Positions 1 through 10,479 of a stretch of 64,000 nucleotides of DNA are shown here, one piece after another (position 1 is the first letter of the stretch; each line of letters opens with the position of its first letter). Source of the stretch: Geomicrobium sp. JCM 19038 (GTDB taxonomy: Bacteria > Bacillota > Bacilli > Bacillales > Marinococcaceae); contig NZ_BAXA01000013.1 in the NCBI RefSeq assembly GCF_000698125.1, positions 48,143 through 112,142 on the forward strand, in the 5' to 3' direction. The position numbers and the translations under genes are program-made. Below the pieces are notes generated by a model. It searched no databases. It was not told the DNA's origin and saw nothing but the letters and a program-made list of their open reading frames with translations.

Positions 1-2
1 TA

Positions 3-140
3 TTTGGTGAAATTCGTTGGCTTAATAACCTTGGGTTATCCTTAACTTTGACTGCGTTTTATATACTGATCGAATACCACGACCAAATTTTTAAAAAGTA
101 CGCTGCACAAAAACAAGCAGAGAGAAACGAAGACTACTAA
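3..140 (+). CDS. C-terminal end of an unidentified protein (partial)
   Basis: An open frame enters from the left edge and stops at TAA 138-140. It gives about 45 residues: a hydrophobic stretch (LGLSLTLTAFYIL) followed by a charged, glutamine- and lysine-rich tail ending NEDY. This looks like the last membrane segment and cytoplasmic tail of a membrane protein. A strong hairpin follows at 173-199, which supports this being a real 3' end. The family cannot be told from this fragment. Confidence 0.5.
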   Translation, partial: FGEIRWLNNLGLSLTLTAFYILIEYHDQIFKKYAAQKQAERNEDY

Positions 141-172
141 TTAACAAGCTTCTTCAGCCCCAATAATACATA

Positions 173-199
173 AGAGCGGGCAACTCGCATGCCCGCTCT
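173..199. terminator. Bidirectional terminator hairpin
   Basis: A 10-bp perfect stem (AGAGCGGGCA / TGCCCGCTCT) with a 7-base loop lies between two convergent genes. The T-rich tracts on either side are modest. Confidence 0.7.
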
Positions 200-209
200 C
201 CAACGATCG

Positions 210-1040
210 TTACATTTTTTGCCTTTGACTAATTAAATACGAGAACAAGAAACCAATGATTAGAAGCAGCACACTCGCAATCACCTGACCGATTGTCTCT
301 GGTATACCAATGAAAAGCACGATAATTGATCCCGCTAAAAGCCCAACAATTCCTGCATACGTGCCTTGTCGGTAGTGCTGCAACAAAAACCGTACAAGCT
401 TCCCAGTAATGAGCACACCAATAACAACACCCATTCCAACCGTGGCGATCACATCAATTTGCAAGGCAGTAATCGCATTTGTGGCCGTATAATACGCACC
501 AAGAATCATGAGAATTAACGCGCCACTGATCCCGGGCAACACGAGCGCAATACTTGCAAGCCACCCAGAAAAGAACAGGAACAAATAATCCGTAAACACT
601 AGATCGGTCATAATCGTCTTTTCTGGTGCAAACACCACGTTCAACATAACGAGGAGGATAAAGAACAACACCATCAGTGCGTAATGCTTTCCTTGATAAG
701 GAATATTTTTAGCGTTTCCAAAATGGCGCATTCCACTAAACCAGATAAACGGAAGCATTCCAATAACAAGGCCGATAAATAAGAAGTGCGTCGGGACTGG
801 ATAGTTATCTAAAAAGAACTGAACCAGTTGAATTGACAATAGAAAACCAATGACAATTCCGATTCCGACAGGAATTAAGTACAATACAGCTCGCCTAAAA
901 TGCTTTGACGTAAGGTCACTAATTGACCCAATAATATTTTCATAAATGCCTACTAACATCGCAATGGTACTACTACTTACGCCTGGTACCGTTTCGACCA
1001 TCCCCATTGCAATGCCTTTCCAAATGTTTTTCCAGTTCAT
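210..1040 (-). CDS. DUF368 family membrane protein (polyprenyl-phosphate transporter-like)
   Basis: About 276 residues with eight or more hydrophobic segments. The family hallmarks are visible: an N-terminal GMVETVPGVSSSTIAM block and an internal repeat LPGISGALILMILGAYY. One DUF368 member, PopT of Vibrio, has been implicated in recycling undecaprenyl phosphate across the membrane and matters most at alkaline pH, which would suit an alkaliphile; assigning that role here is inference. The frame is open further upstream to 1211, but an AAGGAG six bases before the ATG at 1040 fixes the start and avoids a large overlap with the neighbouring acetyltransferase gene. Confidence 0.85.
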   Translation of the reverse strand: MNWKNIWKGIAMGMVETVPGVSSSTIAMLVGIYENIIGSISDLTSKHFRRAVLYLIPVGIGIVIGFLLSIQLVQFFLDNYPVPTHFLFIGLVIGMLPFIWFSGMRHFGNAKNIPYQGKHYALMVLFFILLVMLNVVFAPEKTIMTDLVFTDYLFLFFSGWLASIALVLPGISGALILMILGAYYTATNAITALQIDVIATVGMGVVIGVLITGKLVRFLLQHYRQGTYAGIVGLLAGSIIVLFIGIPETIGQVIASVLLLIIGFLFSYLISQRQKM

Positions 1041-1086
1041 CCAATTCTCCTTCATGATTGTCCGAGACTTAATGCCAAAGAGAACC

Positions 1087-1590
1087 TTACGTATGTAAGA
1101 GTTTTGACATGACATATTCATTGTAAAACACATCATCGATGCGTAGCGACTTTCTTTTTTCACCTTCAATTGTAAATCCACACTTTTTATAAAGCCGTAT
1201 TGCCCGTTCATTCACTGTTACGACGCTTAACTCCATTCGAACGACACCACGTTGTTTCGCCCAACTGTCCATGTAGTCAAACAACTTCTGCCCGATACCT
1301 TGCCCTCTGTACGACTGCAGCACCCCTATGACAAGTCGGAGGGAATGATTAATTCGATGTACTTCTCCCCCAATAGCAATCACGTATCCGATAAGCTTAG
1401 TTTCATATTCTGCAAGCACAATCGTCGAATGGCCGTTAGCAATAAAGTGTTGAATCATTGATTCTTGCTGTTCAATCGTAAGGTTTCGTTCTCCTGGTTC
1501 CATGAGCATAAACGATGCTTCTGATTCAACCGTTGAGATGAGAGTACGTAAACGCTCAGCATCCTCACGTTGAACTTCTCTTATGTGCAT
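1087..1590 (-). CDS. GNAT family N-acetyltransferase
   Basis: A 167-residue GNAT protein. The acetyl-CoA pyrophosphate loop is visible as YRGQGIGQKLFDYM (about residues 94-107). It is followed by the usual NERAIRLYKKCGFTIEGEKR segment near residues 128-147, which is typical of RimI- and spermidine-type acetyltransferases. The substrate cannot be predicted. A GGAGGAG Shine-Dalgarno precedes the ATG. It lies just upstream of the DUF368 gene on the same strand and may be cotranscribed with it. Confidence 0.85.
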   Translation of the reverse strand: MHIREVQREDAERLRTLISTVESEASFMLMEPGERNLTIEQQESMIQHFIANGHSTIVLAEYETKLIGYVIAIGGEVHRINHSLRLVIGVLQSYRGQGIGQKLFDYMDSWAKQRGVVRMELSVVTVNERAIRLYKKCGFTIEGEKRKSLRIDDVFYNEYVMSKLLHT

Positions 1591-1777
1591 ACGCCTTCTC
1601 CTCCGTTCAAGTAGCCCTCCCTATTTAAAAAACAACATGACCTTTCTAGTAAACTTTCTTATCTTATTATACGTCACCTTACTCTATTCGTTTCACCTGT
1701 TCCCAAACTCTTTACAATTCCTTCCTGTTAAAAGACACGTTAACATAGGCTCTAAACCTTTCGTTAACGTGTCTTTA

Positions 1778-2395
1778 TCACTCATCGATTTCGATCGTTC
1801 GTGCGGTTCGCTTCGCCGTTTCCTCATCAAACAACCTTTCGACGACATGCAATGACATTTGAATGCCTGCAGAGATCCCGGCAGAAGTTATGACTTGCCC
1901 CGCATCGACATACTTTACTCCACGAATGACTTCAACATCTTCAAAGGTATGCTCTAGCATCGATAAGGCTACCCGGTTCGTCGTCGCTTGCTTACCTGAC
2001 AATAAGCCTGCTTGCCCGAGGAAAAAGGCTCCTGTACACACTGAAGCGACGAGCTGTTCACGATGAACGTTAATCCAATTAATTATCTTTTTATTCTGCT
2101 GCACAAGTTGCATCGCTTTAAGGGGACCACCTGGTACAATAATAATGTCAAAAGCAGGATGATTATTAAAACAATAATCAGGTGTTACACGTAAGCCATT
2201 GTGTGCAGTTACCGTTTGACCGTCTTCTGATACCGTACTAACGCGGAAAGGCTTAGAATCTAATTGATTCGTAAATAACTTGTTCACATCGCTTTCTTTA
2301 AAGACCGTTAAGTTAAACACTTCAAATGGCCCTGCGAAATCTAACACATCAACATAATCAAATAGCAAGATCCCAACCTCGTACGTTTTCTGCAT
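1778..2395 (-). CDS. DJ-1/PfpI family protein (isonitrile hydratase-like)
   Basis: About 205 residues with a DJ-1/PfpI glutamine amidotransferase-like fold. The nucleophile elbow is VASVCTGAFFLG, with Cys near residue 120. The oxyanion motif IIVPGG and the N-terminal LDFAGPFEVF block are also present, as in isonitrile hydratase and the sensor half of GATase1-AraC regulators. There is no C-terminal AraC helix-turn-helix, so this is the stand-alone form. The usual TTHW after the elbow reads TTNR, so the specificity may differ. The start is chosen at the second of two adjacent ATGs because AGGGGTGA is spaced well for it. Confidence 0.8.
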   Translation of the reverse strand: MQKTYEVGILLFDYVDVLDFAGPFEVFNLTVFKESDVNKLFTNQLDSKPFRVSTVSEDGQTVTAHNGLRVTPDYCFNNHPAFDIIIVPGGPLKAMQLVQQNKKIINWINVHREQLVASVCTGAFFLGQAGLLSGKQATTNRVALSMLEHTFEDVEVIRGVKYVDAGQVITSAGISAGIQMSLHVVERLFDEETAKRTARTIEIDE

Positions 2396-2483
2396 CATTT
2401 CACCCCTTTGTTTCATAATACCCCATGACGGTATATAAAAATGACACAAAACTGTGAATTTTACTCGCGATCATCTTGAATAC

Positions 2484-2969
2484 CTACCACACTTGGTCTA
2501 ATTGAGGCGCATAAAACTCGAGTGCCTTTTTATAACGTAAAATCTCTGCATCGTTCGTCGTTTCAGTGATGCATTGCAGCAGTAGTTGCGTTGTAGATTC
2601 ATAGTTTCCTAGATTGTATAACGTTAATGCATGAAATACCTTTAACGCATAGTCATTAGGAAACGACTCAATGCCTTTTCTTAACGTTTTATCAGATTCC
2701 TTATACATCCCAAGTGTACGATATGTACTTCCTAGCCCCAAGTATGCTCCTTGTAAGTCTTCGCTTGATAAGCCCTCTTGTATCGCTTTTTCATAATAGC
2801 CAACCGCTTCTCGCTCATTCCCTTGCGAATCACAATTGGATGCATAATGATAGTAAACGTCACCATGGCAATTCGTGTTACTTATAAGGTCATTAAGGAT
2901 TACATTCGATTCCGCAAACTTTCCTTGCTTTTGCAGTTCTAGTGCTTCTTCTAGTTGCTTTTTGCTCAT
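2484..2969 (-). CDS. Tetratricopeptide repeat protein
   Basis: A 161-residue soluble protein built from about four TPR-like helical pairs. Typical consensus segments are visible: EALELQKQGKFAESNVIL, YYHYASNCDSQGNEREAVGY and AYLGLGSTYRTLGMYKESDK. Small proteins of this kind are common in Bacillaceae and act as protein-interaction scaffolds; the partner is unknown. AGGAGCG precedes the ATG. The adjacent upstream gene is a peptidase remnant, so context does not help with function. Confidence 0.8.
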   Translation of the reverse strand: MSKKQLEEALELQKQGKFAESNVILNDLISNTNCHGDVYYHYASNCDSQGNEREAVGYYEKAIQEGLSSEDLQGAYLGLGSTYRTLGMYKESDKTLRKGIESFPNDYALKVFHALTLYNLGNYESTTQLLLQCITETTNDAEILRYKKALEFYAPQLDQVW

Positions 2970-3069
2970 TGTTATCGCTCCTATGTTTCATATCGTAAAA
3001 CACCATTCACCGTTTTTCATAATAGGAATCTTCTTATTGTCACTCAAGCCATAAACATCCATGATTTCA

Positions 3070-3648
3070 TCACCAATCATCACAATCTTGATGGCACCAC
3101 GACGCTACTGGATCTTTTTCGTACAATTTTAGAATGTCACCTAGAAGTTCATTTAAACGATGAAACGCCTGATCACTTTCTAGATCTGGAAAAATTGCAT
3201 TTGCCCACGCAACTGTCGGCGCGTTAACGACGACCCATTTGTTTCGATTTTCCATTCCAACTTTGCGAATCGGTGCCATTGCTTTTGCTTTAACCTCTAT
3301 GAGCTTGGCAGCTTTTTTTCGTAGCAAATTCGACTCTAGCTTTTCAAACGACGGTGCTGTTATTGAGATCGTGGAGTAACCAGCTTCTAGATCCGTCCAC
3401 TCGGATTGTACGAGTGAATCAGGATAATGATGTATGTACGGACTACCTATGTAATGAGCCCGAGCAAGCTCAACTTCTGGATCACGCAAATCTAGCTTCA
3501 CATACGATGCACCTGACAAATAAGCTTCTTTTGTTATTTCACGAACCAACGGCAAATGTTCAGGGTTGAAGTTCACTTTAATAAGATCACCAGACTGCAC
3601 AGCAATTCCATTTTTAACAATAACCTTTGCATACGTTGATAATTGCAT
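3070..3648 (-). pseudogene. N-terminal half of an M29 aminopeptidase (truncated remnant)
   Basis: About 192 residues match the N-terminal domain of family M29 aminopeptidases (AmpS/PepS/AmpT). The match includes the VIVKNGIAVQSGDLIKVN start, the NKWVVVNAPTVAWANAIFPD block and the LYEKDPVASW end. Complete members are about 410 residues, and the metal-binding catalytic domain is in the missing second half. The frame runs into TGA shortly after DPVASW. The roughly 100 bp before the TPR gene hold no M29-like sequence in any frame, so this is a deletion, not a one-base frameshift. GTG at 3660 is possible, but GGGGTG fits the ATG at 3648. It is probably inactive as a peptidase. Confidence 0.75.
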
Positions 3649-3718
3649 TGAACACCCCACATAAGAATATGGCTACCTTTCACTTTCGCTAGGCACTACT
3701 TAAATCCTTTTATTCCAC

Positions 3719-3757
3719 AACAAAGGAAGCTCGGTACAACACCGAGCTTCCTTTGTT
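3719..3757. terminator. Strong bidirectional terminator
   Basis: A 17-bp perfect stem (3719-3735 with 3741-3757) and a 5-base loop, directly after the stop of the minus-strand lipoprotein gene. Confidence 0.85.
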
Positions 3758-3762
3758 TGCGT

Positions 3763-4128
3763 TTAACGTATTCTCTGCACAGTCGTGACAGAAATTTCAT
3801 CTTTTTGTTCTGCCTCGATATCATCAGTCTGATCAACACCGATCCAACCTTGCAGTGTGTCTCCTGTTTGTAGTTCTTCTATTGAAATAATCTCCTCATC
3901 TTCATCTAAGATAATTCCTGATTCAGGGTGAAGTTGAAGTATGATTTCTTCACTTGAAGTCTGAGATAACACTAGAAGATTAAGCGTCTGATCGTCATCA
4001 CTCAATTGAATATCTACAATTGTACCATCTACTGTTGGTTCGTTTGTAGGTGCTGGGCTCCCGAATGCACCACAAGCAGATAGTAGCATTGCCGTACTTA
4101 GGAAGAATAGAATTGCTTTGCTTCGAAT
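3763..4128 (-). CDS. Small lipoprotein with a non-standard ATT start
   Basis: The mature part is an acidic protein of about 100 residues that looks like a small beta-rich domain and carries no recognised catalytic motif. An ATG lies inside the signal peptide at 4089, but the frame continues upstream as RSKAILFFLSTAMLLSACG. That is a complete lipoprotein signal with lipobox LSAC, and it begins at an ATT codon (4126-4128). GAGGGTGA sits seven bases before this ATT. Either ATT is the real start, as known for a few bacterial genes such as infC, or a base was miscalled. The role is unknown; it is probably attached to the outer face of the membrane. Confidence 0.7.
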   Translation of the reverse strand: MRSKAILFFLSTAMLLSACGAFGSPAPTNEPTVDGTIVDIQLSDDDQTLNLLVLSQTSSEEIILQLHPESGIILDEDEEIISIEELQTGDTLQGWIGVDQTDDIEAEQKDEISVTTVQRIR

Positions 4129-4184
4129 CGATCGTCACCCTCTTCGTATCTTTTCTATTCGTCTCTACCCGCCTAAGTGATCAA

Positions 4185-4877
4185 TTAACCTTCTTCTTTC
4201 GAATACGCTGACAATGGTTGATACTGAAAATGATGAGTGACAATCTGTGGCACCTCGGACAAGTCCTCGATAACGACATCCGCAAACTGTAACTCTCCTT
4301 CTTGAGCAAAATCAAAACGGCAACCAATCGAAAGAAGATTATTGTCTTTAGCCGCTTGAATATCCGACATCCGATCACCAATCATGATCGCTTGTGTTAC
4401 GAAATGCTCTTTGAGAATGGTTTTTACTAAGTCACTTTTACTCAAGGATTCAATTTGTTCAATGCTATATGTACCTGCAACAAAACGATCCAATGCAAAA
4501 TGGGAAACGATTGATTCTAAGTACTTCTTCAAACCATTACTTGCAACGAATATCTGAATATCATTTGCCTTTAGTTTTTCAAGTACGTCTAACGCATTTG
4601 GATACAATGCGCCTAAACCCTCTCCAATATTACGGATAAGTCGTTCTAAAAAATACTGATCACTATACATTCTTGTTGCTCCAGAGCAGTCAGGAAGCAG
4701 TGTTTCCCATACTTTAGGTAGAGGAACCCCCATTATATCCCGGTACAATTGAAGTGGGGTTTCACCTTCCCATTCACCTTGTAGACGTAACTGTTCGAAC
4801 GTATCTTCTAATGATGTTTCTAAAATTCGATCTGTTTGAAATAAGGTTCCATCCATATCAAAAATAACTGCTTTCAT
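4185..4877 (-). CDS. HAD family hydrolase (phosphatase)
   Basis: About 230 residues. Motif I is FDMDGT (nucleophile Asp7 and acid/base Asp9), motif II is FVASNG, a Lys lies in KSDLVKTILKE, and motif III/IV is MIGDRMSDIQAAKDN. The helical cap between motifs I and II places it with subfamily I phosphatases such as phosphoglycolate phosphatase-like proteins. The substrate is not predictable. The family normally begins MKAVIFDMDGTL, which favours the internal ATG at 4877 over the one at 4892. Confidence 0.85.
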   Translation of the reverse strand: MKAVIFDMDGTLFQTDRILETSLEDTFEQLRLQGEWEGETPLQLYRDIMGVPLPKVWETLLPDCSGATRMYSDQYFLERLIRNIGEGLGALYPNALDVLEKLKANDIQIFVASNGLKKYLESIVSHFALDRFVAGTYSIEQIESLSKSDLVKTILKEHFVTQAIMIGDRMSDIQAAKDNNLLSIGCRFDFAQEGELQFADVVIEDLSEVPQIVTHHFQYQPLSAYSKEEG

Positions 4878-5012
4878 TCTCACACATCCCATAAGATCAA
4901 TTCTTCATTTTCTTAATTGTAAAGACTCATACTTCCCGTACAATTACATTTTCATTAGTATTGTGATGATTACAACTTCTTTGTAGTATGCTACTACTAG
5001 GAGGTGATCATC

Positions 5013-5389
5013 ATCAAACGACTCCCAGAGTTTCTTTTGCTTGGCGTAGGGCTTACGTTGCAACTGTTTGTCACTGCGGTTCTACTTATCAGCTTATCGT
5101 TTGCAACGGTTTCAGCACAACTCCCATTGCCGGGTGTCGGCACACAAGCATTCGCCTGGTTCGTATTCGCCGTTCATTTCATCGGACTCATACTCGTAAT
5201 TATTACTACATTGCACATTAAGAAATCGACGCGTAAAGCAGGACTGCGCTTGTTAATCATTGGCGCTACCATGCTCATTGTGACACTTGGGCAACGCTCA
5301 TTCAATCGGTGTTGTTTATTGTTGCTGGCGTATTATTTATGGTGCGACTTCAAGATCGGGCACCAACAACTGCTGCAGGATCAGCCTAA
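5013..5389 (+). pseudogene. DUF4064-like small membrane protein (frameshifted, atypical ATC start)
   Basis: About 125 residues with four hydrophobic segments, resembling the DUF4064-type small membrane proteins of Bacilli. A perfect AGGAGGTGATC is followed by ATC-AAA-CGA where an ATG would be expected, so the protein would begin (M)KRLPEFLLLGVG. The GTG at 5004 lies inside the Shine-Dalgarno and cannot be the start. Near 5290 the frame shifts. Adding one G to the GGG run restores ATLIQSVLFIVAGVLFMVRL and a stop at 5387-5389, while the unshifted frame ends in an unrelated tail at 5426. Confidence 0.55.
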
Positions 5390-5411
5390 ATTTCCCTTCA
5401 ACCAAACATAC

Positions 5412-5447
5412 TTAAAACGCTCATGAGAATGCTCATGAGCGTTTTAA
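5412..5447. terminator. Bidirectional terminator
   Basis: A 16-bp perfect stem (TTAAAACGCTCATGAG and complement) with a 4-base loop and T-runs on both strands, between convergent genes. Confidence 0.9.
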
Positions 5448-5453
5448 CGTCCG

Positions 5454-7040
5454 TCACTCTTTAATGCTTGCATTCCAAACGACTGGGGCTTCAAACAATT
5501 CAAAGCCTTCAACATCCTCATGGACAGCGACAAATGAATCGTAATGCCCGAGTACAGTCGAAGAGCCGATTTCATATAAGTACTGCTGCACGTTCGCCCA
5601 CTCCTCAGCTGCTTCCTCTTGTGATGCTGCTTCGCGAACAGCCATTAACCCTGACCTTACTTGTTCATCATCAAGACCCGCCCATTCTGGTGTAACAGCT
5701 AAAAGCTGTGGTGGCGTTAATTGGTAACCCGTGCTCGCCAAAAACAAATCCCAGCGACTACGATCATCCTTCGTTTCTAAAAACGTCGCAAAATCAAATG
5801 TATCTACGGAAACATTCATACCGATGTTGCGCAATTGCTCTTGAATAACGAGAGAACCATTATACATTTCATTGTAGTCAGGTGTTGTAAGAATCGTAAT
5901 TTCTTCACCATCATAATCCGTTTCTTTTAGGAGTTGCATCGCTAAATCAGGATCCGCTTGGTTGTAATAGTCGGCCCCAGCATCGGTCGCCCACTGCTCC
6001 TGATTTTCATTTAAATACCCAGGATCAAGAGAGAACAATTCGGGCAGCGGATAACTTGCAAGCATAATTTCCTCGTTATCGAGTGCCGCAAGTACGACAT
6101 GTCGAAGCTCTTCATCTGATAAAACACCTTCGTTCGTATTGAAAAACGCCGTTAACGTCCCCCCAGGAACCGATTCAATCTCAATGCTTTCATCTTCTTC
6201 AAGTAAATCGTAGTTTTCTAACGGAATACTGTCGGCAATGTCATAAAGGCCAGTCTGCAAGCCCGATATTCTCGTGAAATGATCCGACACGAAGTGATAT
6301 GTTAACGCCTCTGTTGGCGCATTAATTTCTCCTGTAAAACCACTTGGCTCCCCTTCTAAAGACTGAAAATCATCATTTCGAACGAGACGGATGTACTGAT
6401 CTTGTTGCCAATCATCGAATTGATACGGTCCTGTGCCTACGTATTCTTCGAAGCCATCTGCAGATGCGGATTCAACAATCTCTTTTGGCATAATCGATGG
6501 GAATTGTGCTTGTGAAGCTAACAGAATAAGAACGTCTGACGTGGCTTGCTCGACTGTTAATTCCACAGTATAACGATCTACTTCAGTGAACGTCGCACCG
6601 TCTAACAATTCTTTCGCTCTGGAGGAAACTGTTAACCAGCGATTCATCGATGCGACCACATCTTCTGCTGTCATTTCCTCCCCATTGTGAAATTGAATAC
6701 CTTTACGAAGCGCAATCGTATACGTTTTACCATCATCACTTAACTCATAAGACTCCGCTAATATCGGTTGCGGCTCATAGTTCCCATCTAATTGAAACAG
6801 CTGTTGATAAATGTTTCCTGCAATATCGAGCGCAACCGCAGAAACCGTCTGCGCAGTATCAAGCGTAGGCGGTTGAGCCGTTTGGGCAATGTTCAATTCA
6901 TCTCGAACGCTTTGCTCTTGCTCTACCTCACTGCTCTCGCTTTCACTTGCACTTTCCTCAACTGCACTAGGTGAACTACAAGCAACAAGCGCCCCTAAAA
7001 CGACCGCTGTTCCAAAAGTTGTTATGCCCCGTCTTTTCAT
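5454..7040 (-). CDS. Peptide/nickel-type ABC transporter substrate-binding lipoprotein (family 5)
   Basis: A 528-residue SBP_bac_5 protein. It has a signal peptide with lipobox GALVAC, a low-complexity Ser/Glu linker, then the family pattern LAESYELSDDGKTYTIALRKGIQFHNGEEMTAEDVV near residues 93-128 and VGTGPYQFDDW near 196-206. Such proteins capture oligopeptides or related ligands outside the cell for an ABC importer. No permease or ATPase gene is nearby, so it is an orphan or serves a transporter coded elsewhere. AGAGGAG precedes the ATG. Confidence 0.9.
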   Translation of the reverse strand: MKRRGITTFGTAVVLGALVACSSPSAVEESASESESSEVEQEQSVRDELNIAQTAQPPTLDTAQTVSAVALDIAGNIYQQLFQLDGNYEPQPILAESYELSDDGKTYTIALRKGIQFHNGEEMTAEDVVASMNRWLTVSSRAKELLDGATFTEVDRYTVELTVEQATSDVLILLASQAQFPSIMPKEIVESASADGFEEYVGTGPYQFDDWQQDQYIRLVRNDDFQSLEGEPSGFTGEINAPTEALTYHFVSDHFTRISGLQTGLYDIADSIPLENYDLLEEDESIEIESVPGGTLTAFFNTNEGVLSDEELRHVVLAALDNEEIMLASYPLPELFSLDPGYLNENQEQWATDAGADYYNQADPDLAMQLLKETDYDGEEITILTTPDYNEMYNGSLVIQEQLRNIGMNVSVDTFDFATFLETKDDRSRWDLFLASTGYQLTPPQLLAVTPEWAGLDDEQVRSGLMAVREAASQEEAAEEWANVQQYLYEIGSSTVLGHYDSFVAVHEDVEGFELFEAPVVWNASIKE

Positions 7041-7144
7041 TCAATCTCCTCTAATCTATATGTATTCTTACCTATTTAGTAGGCTTAATACGTTCAGTCT
7101 AGACAGAAAAGTGAAATAAGTCAATGAGCAACGAACATCTAGAA

Positions 7145-7172
7145 GGGAGTTGTCCATGAAAGAACAACTCCC
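7145..7172 (-). terminator. Possible weak terminator
   Basis: A 9-bp stem (GGGAGTTGT / ACAACTCCC) lies after the small CxxC gene on the minus strand. The T-tract is short. Confidence 0.4.
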
Positions 7173-7185
7173 GCGTATGCAACTA

Positions 7186-7359
7186 TTAATAATAAAGTAC
7201 TTCTACTTTATTACACGTTAAACAGCGTCTCATCAACTCATCTCCACTAAAATGATGCGAACACTGCTGTTGAATGTGTTCAAGCGTTGCTTCAAGTTGT
7301 TCTACTTCGACTTTCTTCTCTTCAATGAGGTGCTCGATTTGCTTCACTCTACCATCCAT
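7186..7359 (-). CDS. Small coiled-coil protein with a CSHH...CLTC zinc-binding pattern
   Basis: A 57-residue open frame with an excellent AGGAGGG six bases before its ATG. Residues 1-32 form a charged, heptad-like helix (IEHLIEEKKVEVEQLEATLE). The C-terminal part carries CSHH then CLTC followed by a VLYY end, which looks like a compact treble-clef or zinc-ribbon site. It lies between thiC and the peptide-binding protein gene on the same strand. Small proteins of this shape occur in Bacillaceae without assigned function. Confidence 0.7.
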   Translation of the reverse strand: MDGRVKQIEHLIEEKKVEVEQLEATLEHIQQQCSHHFSGDELMRRCLTCNKVEVLYY

Positions 7360-7374
7360 CGATTTCCCTCCTGA

Positions 7375-9139
<1,765 letters not shown>

Positions 9140-9188
9140 TTAAGCCTCTCCTTCAAACTAATTCCTAAAGGACGAGATCAAGAGCATA

Positions 9189-9222
9189 CAAAAAACCAGA
9201 TCGCAATAAATCGACCTGGTTT
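9189..9222 (-). terminator. Riboswitch-controlled terminator of thiC
   Basis: On the minus strand, AACCAGGTCG and CGATCTGGTT form a 10-bp stem (one G-U pair) followed by TTTTTT. It lies between the TPP aptamer and the thiC start, which is the expected layout for transcription attenuation by TPP. Confidence 0.8.
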
Positions 9223-9249
9223 ATCCATACAAGAAGTAATGACTCATAG

Positions 9250-9347
9250 ATAACTTCCCTACGCTGGCATGATCCAGATCAGGTCCGAAGAGTCAAGAAG
9301 CTTCATTGCGCTTCCCTCTCAGCCCAGCTCATTGGGCTCCCCTAGTT
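9250..9347 (-). promoter_or_regulatory. TPP riboswitch (THI element) upstream of thiC
   Basis: The minus strand reads ACTAGGGGAGC, then CTGAGAGGGAAG, then CTCTTCGGACCTGATCTGG, then ATGCCAGCGTAGGGAAGT. These are the conserved P1, J2-3 CUGAGA, ACCUGAUCUGG and GCGUAGGGAA elements of the thiamine pyrophosphate aptamer. High TPP should fold the aptamer and allow the downstream terminator to form. Confidence 0.95.
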
Positions 9348-9435
9348 AAGGTTATTTAATTCTGGCACAAGTATAGAATGGATTGAATAATAAGTCAAAT
9401 CAGAATTTATCTGAGGAGGTGCAACTTCTTATTGA

Positions 9436-10352
9436 TTATTGCGGATCAGGTGTGAATAGTTGCTGGAACTTCCGTTCATCAACATCTTCGTTTTCCAATT
9501 CAATAATCATAAAGCTCCATTGATCTTCCGTTGGTTGTTGAACGAAGAACGGAATTCCCTTGCCTACAACGTGGCTCCTAACTTCTAAGGCTTGACTCAT
9601 CTTATCATTGTTAAAGCCAAAGTTATCAAACGTGTACACGTCTCCTGATTGCTCCACAACATGGATGGCAAATAATGCTGTTCTCGAAGGGGGCACATTA
9701 GTCGTACCTGGATTCCTCCGGATAAAAGGTTCAACAACGACATGATCCACTTCTTGCCAAGTTGCTTCTTGCCGCTCCGCGAATGATACGATCGACACGC
9801 CATCATGATCAATCACACGAACATGATCCCATGATATAAAAATCAACAGAGGCAACATCAGTAAGCTCGTAAAGAAGGGAATAAGCACACGTTTTTGTTT
9901 TATACCTTCACCAGACATAAGCGGAGCTACTGATATAATAAAGACGATAAACAGAATAACGATCAGCCACATGAATGAGTCATTCGCGTACAACATCATA
10001 TAAAGCTCATCGCCTCGATTTAACGTATTTTCTTGAAGATCAAATAACCACATGAATCCGCCTATAGAGAAAGGTAAAAACAAGGCAAGATAAAAGAAAA
10101 TCCGAGTATGATACCACAATCGTTGCTTAAGATTATGAAATCCATTTCGTACGCCAGTTCCTAAAAACCATACCGGAATTACAAACGTGAGTTGTATAAA
10201 CAGATAGAATAAGATTTCACCTTCCTCAAACAAAGGATCGATCATTATGAAGGCCATCACCACGCAAACGCTTGTAAGCTAAAGCCAACAATGACACGCC
10301 AAGACCTAATCTTTGCTACTCCCTCACGCTTTTCAGTAGAAGTTTCACTCAT
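9436..10352 (-). pseudogene. Multi-pass membrane protein with a C-terminal soluble domain (frameshifted)
   Basis: About 305 residues when repaired. Six or so hydrophobic segments in the first 150 residues are followed by a soluble segment (ISWDHVRVIDHDGVSIVSF) that resembles a membrane-anchored PH-like domain. I do not recognise a named family. An N-terminal frame starts at ATG 10352 behind GGAGGGGG and reads MSETSTEKREGVAKIRSW...LQAFA. It then shifts near 10264; one added base joins it to VVMAFIMIDPLFEEG. Without that base the second frame would start at a GTG with no ribosome site. Confidence 0.6.
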
Positions 10353-10479
10353 CACTGATTCCCCCTCCATCGTTATTACCTACGTTTCGGAAAAGGAAAA
10401 AGTTTCTAGTGCATTAAAATTGAGAGAGAAATCATCCTAGACATACCAAGCCTTTAGAGGTTTTTGATAAAGTTTAATC

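Noticed and set aside
1583..1855. Plus-strand open frame of 90 codons overlapping the PfpI gene
   Set aside because: It lacks a ribosome site, has no recognisable domain and runs antisense to a well-supported gene.
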